This document shows, piece after piece, positions 24,157-33,010 of a DNA stretch of 34,125 nt. Position numbers and translations under genes: made by a program. The notes beneath the pieces were generated by a model. That model was given only the letters and a program-made list of their open reading frames with translations. It was not told where the DNA came from and searched no databases. The DNA comes from Clostridia bacterium (GTDB lineage: Bacteria > Bacillota > Clostridia > Oscillospirales > CAG-272). Numbering within the stretch: the stretch's first letter is position 1; each line of letters starts with the position of its first letter. The stretch lies in contig JAFXAN010000005.1 of NCBI GenBank assembly GCA_017517035.1, positions 1 through 34,125 of the forward strand, given 5' to 3'.

Positions 24157-26481
24157 ATGTCAATCATCGAAAAAGTTGAAAATCTTACCCTTCCGATAGT
24201 TGCTCTCAGAGGAATCGTTGCTTTCCCCGCAGTAACTATAAATTTTGAATGTACCGAGGATGAGGCTGTTGCCGCCGCTAATGCTGCGCTCGGAACCGAT
24301 TCTTATGTCCTCTTCCTCTCAAAAAAGAATATCGGAGAGACCGAAAGCTTTGAGGAGTCTCTTTTTGACGTTGGAACAGTTGCAAAGATCAAGCAGTCTG
24401 TAAAAACTCCCGAAGGTAATGTTCGTCTCATTGCCGAAGGACTTTGCCGTGCTGAGGTTTCTGAAATACGCCCCTTTGCAGATTATTATGTTGCAGAGTC
24501 GATTTGCAGAAAAATAAGCCTTACAGACAGCGGCGGACTTCGCGCAGAGGCAATGATCGAGCAGGCAAATAAGCTCCTTGAGGTTTTGACATCATTTCTC
24601 CCTGCCCCCTCTGATGAGCTTAAGCTCCGTGCGAAAACGATCACAAATCCGGGCCTTCTTGCCGATTTTATAGCTTCAAATGTCCTTGTGAAATACGAGG
24701 ATAAGCAGGAGATCCTCTCAAAATTTGAGCCAATGAAGCGTCTCATGGCTCTTCTCAAGATCATGGAGAAGGAGATCGACCTGCTCGAGTGCGAAAAGGA
24801 TATTCACCGCTCCGTGAGAGCAAGACTCAATCAGAATCAGAGAGAGTACTATCTCCGTGAGGAAATGAAGGTCATTCAGGAAGAGCTGGGCGGAGATGTG
24901 TCGGATTCGGATGAATACTATGACCGCATAATGGCTGCAAAGCTCCCCGAGGAGGTTGAAGCAAAGCTTCTCAAAGAAAATTCACGACTTGCAAAAACAC
25001 CCTTCGGTTCCGCCGAGGCAGGGCTTATTCACACCTATCTTGACACCTGTCTTGAGCTTCCTTGGACAAAGAAGACCAAGGACAGAGTCAGCGTCAGCGC
25101 TGCCGAAAAGATTCTCGATGCAGACCATGACGGACTTGAGAAGGTCAAGGAAAGGATACTTGAATTTCTCGCAGTCAAGCAGTTGAATCCGGATCTTAAA
25201 AATCAGATAATATGCCTTGTTGGTCCTCCCGGTGTGGGCAAGACCTCGGTGGGAGCATCTATTGCCCGTGCAATGAACCGTAAATATGTCCGTGTTTCTC
25301 TGGGCGGCGTCAGAGACGAGGCTGATATCAGAGGTCACAGAAAAACATATATCGGTGCTATGCCCGGCAGAATCATGAACGCAATGGCACAGGCAAAGGT
25401 GAAAAATCCCCTCATCCTCCTTGACGAGATCGACAAGCTCACATCCGATGCACACGGAGACCCCGCATCGGCTCTTCTTGAAGTGCTTGATTCGGAGCAA
25501 AACTGCACATTCAGAGATCACTTCATCGAGCTTCCCTTCGACCTTTCGGAATGCGTTTTCATCGCAACCGCAAACACACTCGATACAGTTCCGAGACCCC
25601 TTATCGACAGAATGGAGATCATCGAGCTTAAAACATACACAAAGACCGAAAAAACACAGATCGCAAAGAATCACCTGATTCCCAAGCAGCTTAAAAGACA
25701 CGGTCTTACAAAAAAGATGCTCTCTATAAACGAAAAGGCTATTCATGAGATGATAGACTTTTATACAAGAGAAGCAGGTGTTCGAAACCTTGAAAGAACC
25801 ATCGCAACGCTCTGCCGCAAAGCCGCCAAAAAGATTCTTTGTGATGATGGAATCGAAAGCATCAAGATAACAGACAAAAACATCTCGGAATTTCTTGGCG
25901 CAAGAAAGCTCCTTCCCGATGCTATTTCATCAGAGGATGAGATCGGCACGGTAAACGGACTTGCCTATACCGAGGTTGGCGGCGATATGCTGAAGATCGA
26001 GGCATCTATCCTTGACGGAAGCGGCAAGATCGAGCTTACCGGTTCACTTGGCGATGTTATGAAGGAGTCGGCACAGATCGCTGTCAGCTATGTCCGCTCT
26101 ATCGCAAGCGAATACAGCATCGAAAAGGATTTTTACAAAACAAAAGACATACATATCCATTGCCCAGAGGGTGCAGTTCCAAAGGACGGCCCTTCTGCGG
26201 GAGTTACCATGACAACCGCCCTTGTCAGCGCTCTTACGGGTATTCCAGTTAAGCGTGATGTTGCGATGACGGGTGAGATCACTCTCCGAGGAAATGTCCT
26301 TGCCATCGGCGGTCTTAAAGAAAAGACTATGGCGGCTTACAGCGCAGGCGTGAAGACTGTCTTTATTCCCGAAGCCAATATGAAGGATCTTCCCGATATT
26401 GATCCCGCCGCAAGAGAAGCACTGAATTTCGTTCCCTGCAAGAAGATCTCGGATATTCTCGACGGTGCACTCAGAAAATGA
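24157..26481 (+). CDS. lon: ATP-dependent protease Lon
   Basis: This 774-aa cytoplasmic AAA+ serine protease degrades misfolded and regulatory proteins. The N-terminal substrate-binding domain starts [17 protein letters not shown]; Walker A GPPGVGKT is at 356-363, Walker B LILLDEID at 419-426, and the catalytic dyad is Ser680 ([11 protein letters not shown]) and Lys723 (GGLKEK). Length is normal. The open frame extends upstream to 23956, but that part runs through the small RNA and lon promoter, so I use ATG 24157. Its ribosome binding site is weak: the nearest AGGGA is 16 bases upstream, next to a hairpin. lon heads the plus-strand operon and is followed by engB, the usual lon-ysxC order. 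Confidence 0.97.
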   Translation: MSIIEKVENLTLPIVALRGIVAFPAVTINFECTEDEAVAAANAALGTDSYVLFLSKKNIGETESFEESLFDVGTVAKIKQSVKTPEGNVRLIAEGLCRAEVSEIRPFADYYVAESICRKISLTDSGGLRAEAMIEQANKLLEVLTSFLPAPSDELKLRAKTITNPGLLADFIASNVLVKYEDKQEILSKFEPMKRLMALLKIMEKEIDLLECEKDIHRSVRARLNQNQREYYLREEMKVIQEELGGDVSDSDEYYDRIMAAKLPEEVEAKLLKENSRLAKTPFGSAEAGLIHTYLDTCLELPWTKKTKDRVSVSAAEKILDADHDGLEKVKERILEFLAVKQLNPDLKNQIICLVGPPGVGKTSVGASIARAMNRKYVRVSLGGVRDEADIRGHRKTYIGAMPGRIMNAMAQAKVKNPLILLDEIDKLTSDAHGDPASALLEVLDSEQNCTFRDHFIELPFDLSECVFIATANTLDTVPRPLIDRMEIIELKTYTKTEKTQIAKNHLIPKQLKRHGLTKKMLSINEKAIHEMIDFYTREAGVRNLERTIATLCRKAAKKILCDDGIESIKITDKNISEFLGARKLLPDAISSEDEIGTVNGLAYTEVGGDMLKIEASILDGSGKIELTGSLGDVMKESAQIAVSYVRSIASEYSIEKDFYKTKDIHIHCPEGAVPKDGPSAGVTMTTALVSALTGIPVKRDVAMTGEITLRGNVLAIGGLKEKTMAAYSAGVKTVFIPEANMKDLPDIDPAAREALNFVPCKKISDILDGALRK

Positions 26482-26499
26482 TATAAGGAGGGGTAAGCA

Positions 26500-27105
26500 A
26501 TGCCTCTTAATACACAAAATGTTAAGCTTCGCATCTCTGCGGGACAGCCAAAGCAGTTCCCCCGTGATGCAATTCCTCAGGTGACCTTTTCCGGTCGCTC
26601 AAATGTGGGAAAAAGCTCACTTATAAACACACTTCTCGGAAGAAAAAGCCTCGCAAGAGTCAGCTCTGCCCCCGGCAAGACGATAACCGTTAATTTCTAC
26701 GATGTTGACGGCAAGCTTTTTCTCGTTGACCTTCCCGGCTACGGCTATGCAAAGCGCACCTTTGAGGACAAAAAGCAGTGGTCGGCACTGACAGACGGCT
26801 ATTTTACAAACAACCCCAATATCGATCTTCTTTCGCTTGTTATTCAGCTTATCGACATCAGAGTCGGAATCACAGCAGATGACAGAATGATGATAGATTT
26901 TCTTGTGCAGAGCCAGCTTCCCTTCATAATCGTCACAACAAAATCCGACAAGCCCAACAAGACCGACAGGAAAAAGAGTCTTGAAGCCATCGCTGCCGAT
27001 CCGAGCGTTCCAAAGGGAACGCCCATAATTCCTTTCTCATCCCTCTCAGGCGAAGGAAAGCAGGAGCTTTGGCAACAGATATCCCTATTCACAGAAGTGA
27101 AATAA
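26500..27105 (+). CDS. engB: Ribosome biogenesis GTPase EngB/YsxC (YihA family)
   Basis: This 201-aa GTPase is required for late 50S subunit assembly. The G1 motif GRSNVGKSS is at 32-40, the switch region APGKT and VNFY follow, G3 DLPGYGYA starts at 77, G4 TKSD is at 147-150 and the G5 region reads IPFSSLSGEG. Length is normal. AAGGAGGGG precedes the start, 18 bases after lon. Confidence 0.97.
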   Translation: MPLNTQNVKLRISAGQPKQFPRDAIPQVTFSGRSNVGKSSLINTLLGRKSLARVSSAPGKTITVNFYDVDGKLFLVDLPGYGYAKRTFEDKKQWSALTDGYFTNNPNIDLLSLVIQLIDIRVGITADDRMMIDFLVQSQLPFIIVTTKSDKPNKTDRKKSLEAIAADPSVPKGTPIIPFSSLSGEGKQELWQQISLFTEVK

Positions 27106-27138
27106 TTCTACTCTAAGGAGTACTCTTCGGAGGCAAAA

Positions 27139-27846
27139 ATGTTATTTGATATTCTCTCGGGCGATAAGGATGCCCTCATCAGTCTTTTACTGAGCATTCC
27201 GGTAATTCTTTTTTCCCTCTCCTTCCACGAGGCGGCACATGGATTTATCGCCTATAAAATGGGCGATTCTACCGCAAAAAATTTTGGAAGACTTACCCTC
27301 AATCCCTTGAAGCATCTTGATCCAATAGGTGCAGTTTGTATGCTGGTCTTCGGATACGGATGGGCAAAGCCGGTTCCGATAAACACAAGATACTTTGACA
27401 ACCCCAGAAAAGGAATGGCACTCACAGCCATCGCAGGACCTATCTCAAATCTCATCTTGGGTATCATTTCCTCGATTCTTTATGTGGCAATGGGAATGGT
27501 GTATATCAAATCCGCCGTCAGCGTCAGCGAAAATACGCTTCTTGTTTTAAATATTATCTGGACACTCTTTTATATATCCGCATTTATGAACTTCGCCCTT
27601 ATGGCATTCAACCTCATACCAATTCCGCCCTTTGACGGCTCAAGATTTTTCTATTATTTTCTGCCGCAAAAGTGGTATTTCGGAGTTATGAAATATGAAA
27701 GAACCATAATGATAGTAGTTCTCGTGGGATTTCTCGCGCTTTCAAGAGTTGGACTGAGTCCCGTTTCATTTGTTGCGGATTTTCTCTTCAACACAATAAC
27801 CGAGCCGCTTTGGAATCTCGGTGTGAAGATATTTTTCGGAGGCTGA
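27139..27846 (+). CDS. Site-2 protease family (M50) membrane metalloprotease
   Basis: This 235-aa polytopic membrane protein has the zinc motif HEAAH at 30-34 in the first membrane segment and the third ligand region NLIPIPPFDGS in a later segment, matching the compact Rip/YwhC-like M50 subgroup without PDZ domain. It should cleave within or near the membrane; substrates are unknown. It lies 33 bases behind engB with a GGAGG site and 3 bases before scpA. An M50 protease before scpA is common in Clostridia. It is not SpoIVFB by context. Confidence 0.93.
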   Translation: MLFDILSGDKDALISLLLSIPVILFSLSFHEAAHGFIAYKMGDSTAKNFGRLTLNPLKHLDPIGAVCMLVFGYGWAKPVPINTRYFDNPRKGMALTAIAGPISNLILGIISSILYVAMGMVYIKSAVSVSENTLLVLNIIWTLFYISAFMNFALMAFNLIPIPPFDGSRFFYYFLPQKWYFGVMKYERTIMIVVLVGFLALSRVGLSPVSFVADFLFNTITEPLWNLGVKIFFGG

Positions 27847-27849
27847 CAT

Positions 27850-28623
27850 ATGGAAGCTTTAACATATAAGCTCGATGCCTTTGAAGGTCCTCTTGACCTT
27901 CTGCTCAGCCTTATAGATAAAAACAAAGTCAGTATCTCGGATATTCCCATTGCGCTTATTTGCGATCAGTATATGGAATATATCAGAGAAGCGCAGGAAA
28001 TGGATATGGAGGTTGCCGCCGAATTTATCGTTATGGCAAGTGAGCTGATGCTGATAAAAAGCAAAATGCTTCTGCCAAGAATAAATGAGGAGGAGGAAGA
28101 CCCCCGTGCAGCACTTGCCGATGCGCTTCTTCGCTATAAGCAGGCAAAGGAAGCAACGGTTCTCATGGCACCTCTTTATGCAACATACAGCGGCAGAATG
28201 ATAAAGGACACGGACGAAATCTCGGTTGACAAAACCGATGTCAGCGACCAGAGCATCGACCGTCTTTTTGCCGCAATGAAGCATATCATAATGCAGAACA
28301 CAGCAATGGAAAAGGTTGAAAAGGTTCATTTTTCACCCCTTATCCAGAAGCCTATCGTTTCTGTTGAGCTGAAGATCATCGAAATTCTCGATGTTCTTGA
28401 AAAAAAGAGATCGGCATCGCTTCGTGAGCTTCTTGTGGGTGCTGTTTCAAGAGCGGATTTGATCGCCTCATTTATGGGCGTGCTTGAGCTTATCAAGGTC
28501 AGAAGGATCCTCATTGATGAGAGCGAGCAGAATGAAGAGGATTCGGTTTACGGCACAGAGGCGCATCTTTATCTCAACCCCGATTATTCGGACGAGAGCG
28601 ATCAGAGCGATCAAAAATCTTAA
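27850..28623 (+). CDS. scpA: Segregation and condensation protein A (kleisin)
   Basis: This 257-aa kleisin bridges the SMC heads with ScpB. It starts TYKLDAFEGPLDLLLSLIDK within the first 30 residues, the family hallmark, followed by ISDIPIALICDQYMEYI and AAEFIVMASELMLIKSKMLLP. The C-terminal winged helix reads SLRELLVGAVSRADLIASFMGVLELI. An acidic Asp/Glu/Ser tail ends the protein. It works with the smc product encoded at 9844-13464 on the other strand. Confidence 0.97.
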   Translation: MEALTYKLDAFEGPLDLLLSLIDKNKVSISDIPIALICDQYMEYIREAQEMDMEVAAEFIVMASELMLIKSKMLLPRINEEEEDPRAALADALLRYKQAKEATVLMAPLYATYSGRMIKDTDEISVDKTDVSDQSIDRLFAAMKHIIMQNTAMEKVEKVHFSPLIQKPIVSVELKIIEILDVLEKKRSASLRELLVGAVSRADLIASFMGVLELIKVRRILIDESEQNEEDSVYGTEAHLYLNPDYSDESDQSDQKS

Positions 28624-28641
28624 GAAAGTGGAGAAAAAGCT

Positions 28642-29280
28642 TTGGAAAACGAAAACACAAATGAGCTTGGCAATATTGAAGCCGCAATTGAAGCAATACT
28701 CTATGCCGCAGGATATCCAATAAGCTATCAGAAGCTTTCGGAGGTGCTGGGAGTTGGTGTGAAGGACATAAAAAAGCTCGTCAGGCTCATGTCCGAAAGA
28801 TATAATTCACCAAAAAGTGAGCATGGGATCACTATGCTCGTTTTCGAGGATAGCTGTCAGTTCTGCACAAAAGAGCAGTTTGCCCCTTACATAAGAGAGG
28901 CTCTCGGAATACGCAGAGGAGGAAATCTTTCCGCCTCATCAATGGAGGTTCTCGCAATCGTTGCTTATAACCAGCCTGTTACCCGTGCATTTATCGACAC
29001 GGTAAGAGGAGTTGACAGCGCATATGCCGTCGGCTCGCTGCTTGATAAGGCTCTTATTGAGGCTGTTGGCAGACTTGATGCCCCCGGCAGACCTATGCTC
29101 TATGGAACTACCGAAAATTTTCTTCGTGTGTTCGGCATAAATTCTCTTGCAGACCTTCCCGATGTGGGAGAGCTTCCGATAGTTCTGGAGCAGCATCTTA
29201 TCGAGGGCGAACAGCAGGAGCTTGATATTCCAATGCCTGAAAATGAAGAAGGCAACATGGAAAACGAAAGCGACGAATAA
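28642..29280 (+). CDS. scpB: Segregation and condensation protein B
   Basis: This 212-aa protein has two winged-helix domains and binds ScpA as a dimer. Hallmarks are IEAAIEAILYAAGYPIS, LSASSMEVLAIVAYNQPVTR and GRPMLYGTTENFLRVFGI. The start is TTG at 28642 with a GTGGAG site about 8 bases upstream; no ATG is available at that point. The C-terminus is acidic. It follows scpA by 18 bases. Confidence 0.96.
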   Translation: MENENTNELGNIEAAIEAILYAAGYPISYQKLSEVLGVGVKDIKKLVRLMSERYNSPKSEHGITMLVFEDSCQFCTKEQFAPYIREALGIRRGGNLSASSMEVLAIVAYNQPVTRAFIDTVRGVDSAYAVGSLLDKALIEAVGRLDAPGRPMLYGTTENFLRVFGINSLADLPDVGELPIVLEQHLIEGEQQELDIPMPENEEGNMENESDE

Positions 29281-29282
29281 AA

Positions 29283-29310
29283 ATTACAAAAAGCGAATTT
29301 CAGCTATAAT
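29283..29310 (+). promoter_or_regulatory. Candidate promoter before the DUF2953 gene
   Basis: A perfect TATAAT at 29305-29310 lies 16 bases after ATTACA (29283-29288, four of six matches to TTGACA). It sits in the 70-base gap behind scpB and could give the DUF2953-gerW-carboxypeptidase part its own transcript. Confidence 0.45.
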
Positions 29311-29350
29311 TGGTGTCAAATAATATGTAAATGAGGAAAGGAGAGGTAAG

Positions 29351-29998
29351 ATGACTGCGTTTTTGATCCTTTTTTCGATTCTCCTCATTTTGACTTTGAT
29401 TCTCCTTATCAGAATCAGAGTTACCATCGACTATAAAGGCGAGGATATAAAGCTGAAATTGCATATTCTCGGCATTCCCATTACCCTTTTGCCAAAAAAG
29501 CAAAAAAAGAAAAAAATAAGGATTTCCGATTATTCTTATAAAAATCAGCAAAAAAAGCTGAAAAAACCAAAGAAACAAAAGCCTGAAAAAGAAAAGAAGA
29601 AGTCAAAAGAAGAAAAGCTAAAGGAAAAACCTCCCCTCTCGGAGGCAATTCCCATGATAGCTGATATCGTCAAATATCTTCTCGGAAAATTTTTCGGTCA
29701 TCTTAGAATTGATGTCACCGAAATAAAGATCACGGTAGGCTCGGACGATGCCGCAAAGACCGCAATTCTGTTCGGCATCATAAACCAAGCTGCGGCGGCA
29801 CTCTTTGACCTTCTAGGGAGCATCACAAATGTTAAAAAGAACAGAAAAAACGAGATTGGAGTCTATGCGGATTTCACTTCCGAAAAAACCGTTATAAATA
29901 TAAATCTCGGTTTTTCTCTTAGAATATGGCATGTTTTTTCCATCGCTCTCGGAACTCTATTCAGATATCTGAAAAATATGCTTAAGGGCAATAAATAA
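29351..29998 (+). CDS. DUF2953 domain-containing membrane-anchored protein
   Basis: This 215-aa protein has an N-terminal membrane segment (about 3-22), then a short domain beginning RVTIDYKGEDIKLKLHILGI, a very Lys-rich stretch at about 49-97, and a C-terminal half with FGHLRIDVTEIKITVGSDDAAKTA (read in two parts). That layout matches the DUF2953 family found before gerW/ytfJ in spore-forming Clostridia. Function is unknown; its link to gerW suggests a sporulation role, by context only. The lysine-rich stretch is likely disordered and faces the same side as the domain. AAAGGAGAGG lies before the start. Confidence 0.85.
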   Translation: MTAFLILFSILLILTLILLIRIRVTIDYKGEDIKLKLHILGIPITLLPKKQKKKKIRISDYSYKNQQKKLKKPKKQKPEKEKKKSKEEKLKEKPPLSEAIPMIADIVKYLLGKFFGHLRIDVTEIKITVGSDDAAKTAILFGIINQAAAALFDLLGSITNVKKNRKNEIGVYADFTSEKTVININLGFSLRIWHVFSIALGTLFRYLKNMLKGNK

Positions 29999-30026
29999 AG
30001 TATATAATATAAGGAAGGATATAACT

Positions 30027-30431
30027 ATGGCAGAAACAAAAATTTCAGATGTTATCGCCACATCTCTTGAAAATCTTCGTTCAATGGTAGATGCAAATAC
30101 CGTCATCGGTATCCCGATAAATACCGAGAGCGGAACTACCATAATCCCCATCTCAAAAATTTCAATGGGATTTGCCTCGGGCGGTCTTGACTATAACGGC
30201 AAGGATTCCGGCGGTGCCGCAAAGCAGCCTAATTTCGGCGGCGGAGGCGGAACAGGTCTCAGCATCACACCCGTGGGCTTCCTTACGGTTGACAAAAACG
30301 GAAATGTTGATATGGTGAATGTTGGACAGACAAATTCATCGGCACTTGATCAGGTTGCCGATCTTCTTGAGCGTTCGCCCGAGATCATCGAAAAGCTCAA
30401 ATCTGTTTTCGGAAAAAAGGATAAGGAATAA
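30027..30431 (+). CDS. gerW: Sporulation protein GerW/YtfJ family
   Basis: This 134-aa protein matches the GerW family (YtfJ in Bacillus), needed for normal spore germination there. It starts with a helical SDVIATSLENLRSMVDANTVIG segment (shown in the protein over about 7-28), then GTTIIPISKISMGFASGG, a Gly-rich stretch around NFGGGGGTGLSI and TPVGFLTVDKNGNVDMVNV. It follows the DUF2953 gene by 28 bases, with AAGGAAGG before the start. Confidence 0.93.
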   Translation: MAETKISDVIATSLENLRSMVDANTVIGIPINTESGTTIIPISKISMGFASGGLDYNGKDSGGAAKQPNFGGGGGTGLSITPVGFLTVDKNGNVDMVNVGQTNSSALDQVADLLERSPEIIEKLKSVFGKKDKE

Positions 30432-30505
30432 TTTTATACACATTGCCGCCTGCATAATGCCATATTCACCCCGCATATAATTCTAAAAAATATGTGAGGT
30501 GTAAA

Positions 30506-31657
30506 ATGAACTTTTGCAGGCGATGGCATTGCCGTTTTATTTGCTTGATTCTGGCTTTTTTCGGTCTTTTCCCCCCCTTCGTATTGCCATGTATGGCAGA
30601 TGGAAATATCTCCCTTTCTGCCGAGAGCGCCATACTTATAAATGCCGAAAACGGTGAGGTATATTTTGAAAAAAATGCCGATAAAATGCTCCCGATGGCA
30701 AGCACAACAAAAATAATGACTGCGCTTGTTGCCCTTGAGGGCAGCGATCTCCATGATACCGTTATCATCGACCGTCGCGCAGTGGGAGTTGAAGGCTCTT
30801 CTGTCTATCTTACAGACGGCGAGCTTATGACAATGGAGGATCTTCTCTATTGCCTTCTTCTTGCAAGTGCAAACGATGCTGCGGAAGCCATAGCCATTGA
30901 AATCGGTGGAAGCATAGAGGGCTTCGCTGCCCTTATGAATAAAAAAGCTAATGAGCTGGGGCTGAAAAATACTCATTTTGATAACCCTCATGGGCTTGAC
31001 AGCGAAAATCATTATACAAGCGCTCATGATCTTGCTTTAATTGCTGCCTACGCCCTTCACAACCCAAGCTTTTTGAAGATCGTATCAACATACAAGCGGA
31101 ATATTCAGTGCGAGGTTGGAACAAGATATCTTATCAATCATAACAAGCTCTTAAGAAGCTATGATGGCTGCATCGGAGTTAAAACAGGCTTCACCAAGCG
31201 CAGCGGAAGATGTCTTGTCAGCGCGGCTGAGAGAAATGGGATGCGGCTTGTTGCTGTAACTCTTAACGCTCCCGACGATTGGAACGATCACAAAAGAATG
31301 CTTGATCACGGTTTTTCCTCATATCAAAAATTAACGCTTCTCGGAGAGGGAGAATATTGTGTTTCTCTGCCCATCGTTGGTGGAAAAGAACAAACCATTC
31401 TTCTTCAGAGCAGAGGCAGTATCGAAGCAATTTTACCGTCAGGAATAGGCACGGATGACTGCAAGACCGAGATATCTTTGCCCCATTTTCTCTATGCCCC
31501 CATCGAAAACGGAGAAATTGTGGGAAAGGTGAGCTGTTATCTTGACGGAAAACTGCTGGGTGAAAGCGATATCATTGCGCTTTACAGCGTTCCGCAAAAA
31601 ACGGTGAAAAAAAGCTTTTTAAAAAGACTTTCGGATTTTTTCAAAAATATTTTTTAA
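30506..31657 (+). CDS. D-Ala-D-Ala carboxypeptidase (peptidase S11, low-molecular-weight PBP)
   Basis: This 383-aa exported enzyme removes the terminal D-alanine from peptidoglycan stem peptides. A signal peptide (about 1-31, ending near MADG) is followed by the active-site motifs STTK at 66-69, SAN at 121-123 and KTG at 226-228. The last ~17 residues (KKSFLKRLSDFFKNIF) form an amphipathic helix for membrane attachment. I chose ATG at 30506, 6 bases past GAGG; an in-frame GTG at 30494 is less likely. By position between scpB/gerW and rluB it corresponds to Bacillus dacB, a spore-cortex enzyme, but DacF-type is also possible. Confidence 0.95.
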   Translation: MNFCRRWHCRFICLILAFFGLFPPFVLPCMADGNISLSAESAILINAENGEVYFEKNADKMLPMASTTKIMTALVALEGSDLHDTVIIDRRAVGVEGSSVYLTDGELMTMEDLLYCLLLASANDAAEAIAIEIGGSIEGFAALMNKKANELGLKNTHFDNPHGLDSENHYTSAHDLALIAAYALHNPSFLKIVSTYKRNIQCEVGTRYLINHNKLLRSYDGCIGVKTGFTKRSGRCLVSAAERNGMRLVAVTLNAPDDWNDHKRMLDHGFSSYQKLTLLGEGEYCVSLPIVGGKEQTILLQSRGSIEAILPSGIGTDDCKTEISLPHFLYAPIENGEIVGKVSCYLDGKLLGESDIIALYSVPQKTVKKSFLKRLSDFFKNIF

Positions 31658-31667
31658 GGATAATCAA

Positions 31668-32408
31668 ATGGAAGAAATAAGACTTCAAAAATACATAAGC
31701 GACTGCGGTGTTATGTCAAGGCGTGCCGCAGAAGCTGAAATTGCTGCGGGAAAGGTCAAGGTCAATGGCAAGACAGCCGAGCTTGGTCAGAAGATAGACC
31801 CCGAAAAGGATAAGGTTGAGATCGGCGGAAAGCCTCTCAGAATGCAAAGAAAAAGCACATATACATATGTTATGCTCAATAAGCCCCGAGGCTATCTTTC
31901 AAGTGTCAGCGACGACAGGGGAAGAAAATGCGTAACAGAGCTGACCTCCGATATAAAGCTTCGGCTTTATCCCGTGGGCAGACTTGATATGGACTCTGAC
32001 GGTCTACTTCTTATGACAAATGACGGTGATCTTACAAACCGTTTGACACACCCAAGGCACGAGATACCGAAAATCTACCGTGTTAAGGTAAAGCCTGCAC
32101 CAAGCAAGGAGCAAATGGCAACACTCGGGAGTGCGCTTGTGATCGACGGATATAAAATTCAGCCGGCGGAGGTTGAAATTCTCACCTCGGATGAAGAAAG
32201 CGCAATCTTATTAATGAAGCTTTATGAGGGAAGAAACCGCCAGATAAGAAAAATGTGCGAGGCAGCGGAGCTTGGAGTTATGTGGCTTACAAGGATCGCC
32301 ATCGGAGAGCTTGAGCTTGGAAGGCTCGGCAGAGGAAAATGGAGATATCTGACAGAGGAAGAGGTTGCATATCTCAAAAATGAAAAATCACATATAAGGG
32401 AGAATTAA
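31668..32408 (+). CDS. rluB: 23S rRNA pseudouridine synthase, RsuA/RluB family
   Basis: This 246-aa enzyme has an N-terminal S4 RNA-binding domain (LQKYISDCGVMSRRAAEAEI) and the pseudouridine synthase core with the catalytic Asp107 in GRLDMDSDGLLLMTNDG. The C-terminal GRNRQIRKMCEA motif is present. RluB modifies 23S rRNA helix 93; the RluB assignment rather than RsuA rests on synteny with scpAB and the carboxypeptidase gene in Bacillus. It lies 10 bases behind the carboxypeptidase. The spmA and spmB genes found at this spot in Bacillus are absent. Confidence 0.93.
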   Translation: MEEIRLQKYISDCGVMSRRAAEAEIAAGKVKVNGKTAELGQKIDPEKDKVEIGGKPLRMQRKSTYTYVMLNKPRGYLSSVSDDRGRKCVTELTSDIKLRLYPVGRLDMDSDGLLLMTNDGDLTNRLTHPRHEIPKIYRVKVKPAPSKEQMATLGSALVIDGYKIQPAEVEILTSDEESAILLMKLYEGRNRQIRKMCEAAELGVMWLTRIAIGELELGRLGRGKWRYLTEEEVAYLKNEKSHIREN

Positions 32409-32409
32409 A

Positions 32410-32808
32410 ATGCTTAAGGTTTTACCGATACAGTCAAAAACAGAACAGGAAGCGATCTGCGCAAGATGCGGAGTGACCTATAAGGAGGAGCTTCTTGCTT
32501 ATTCCGCAACACTTGATGAAAAGCTTGCGGGTATATGCCAATTTACAATGAATAATGAGGGAGGAAGCATAAGAGATCTTGCACTCTCTGAAGGCTGCGA
32601 CAATAGTGAAGTGCTTTTTGTCCTTGGAAGAGCCACTCTTAACTTCATCGACCTTACGGGAGTACATAAGGCATTTTACGATGCCCCCGTCGATGAGACA
32701 AATGAGATGCTTGTTCGCAGAATAGGGTTCTGCAAAAGAGAGGACGGAAGATTCTTTGTCGATCTGACAAATTTCTTCACTTCTCCCTGTCAGCACGATA
32801 AGCACTGA
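32410..32808 (+). CDS. Small GNAT-like protein of unknown function
   Basis: This 132-aa protein is not confidently assigned. Its strand-helix pattern (YSATLDEKLAGICQFTMNN, then IRDLALSEG, then a helix from NSEVLFVLGRATLNFID and VRRIGFCKREDGRFFVDL) resembles a degenerate GNAT acetyltransferase fold, with the usual R/Q-x-x-G-x-A motif not visible. AGGGAG lies 7 bases upstream, one base past rluB, so it is translated with that gene. It ends the plus-strand operon. Four cysteines are present but not in a recognised metal motif. Confidence 0.7.
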   Translation: MLKVLPIQSKTEQEAICARCGVTYKEELLAYSATLDEKLAGICQFTMNNEGGSIRDLALSEGCDNSEVLFVLGRATLNFIDLTGVHKAFYDAPVDETNEMLVRRIGFCKREDGRFFVDLTNFFTSPCQHDKH

Positions 32809-32866
32809 TTTGTCACCTTTCACCATTATTCGACCTTCAATTTTAAAATTCAATATTATCGCTTGT

Positions 32867-32906
32867 AATAATTGGTAAAATCTTACAGATTTTACCAATT
32901 ATTTTT
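32867..32906 (+). terminator. Intrinsic terminator of the lon-to-rluB operon
   Basis: A perfect stem of at least 13 bp (32870-32882 with 32888-32900) closes on a 5-base loop and is followed by TTTTT. It separates the operon from spo0A. Confidence 0.93.
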
Positions 32907-32941
32907 GTTAAATTTTGAGTCTGGAAATTTATGGAAATATC

Positions 32942-32970
32942 TTGAAATATTTTCCAAAATATGGTAATAT
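32942..32970 (+). promoter_or_regulatory. spo0A promoter with internal palindrome
   Basis: TTGAAA at 32942-32947, a 17-base spacer and TAATAT at 32965-32970 with an extended TGG. The spacer contains a palindrome, 7 bases on each side (32947-32953 and 32956-32962), around CC, placed where a repressor would block the promoter. No SigH consensus and no clear 0A box (TGTCGAA) were seen. Confidence 0.75.
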
Positions 32971-33010
32971 ATATGTGTTGAAAATAATGATAATATTTGG
33001 AGGAAAAAAT

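Noticed and set aside
24982..25746. 254-codon minus-strand open frame inside lon
   Set aside because: It is antisense to the AAA+ core of Lon; no independent support.
32915..33010. N-terminal extension of Spo0A
   Set aside because: It spans the promoter; the ATG at 33011 has GGAGG and gives the normal 266-aa length.
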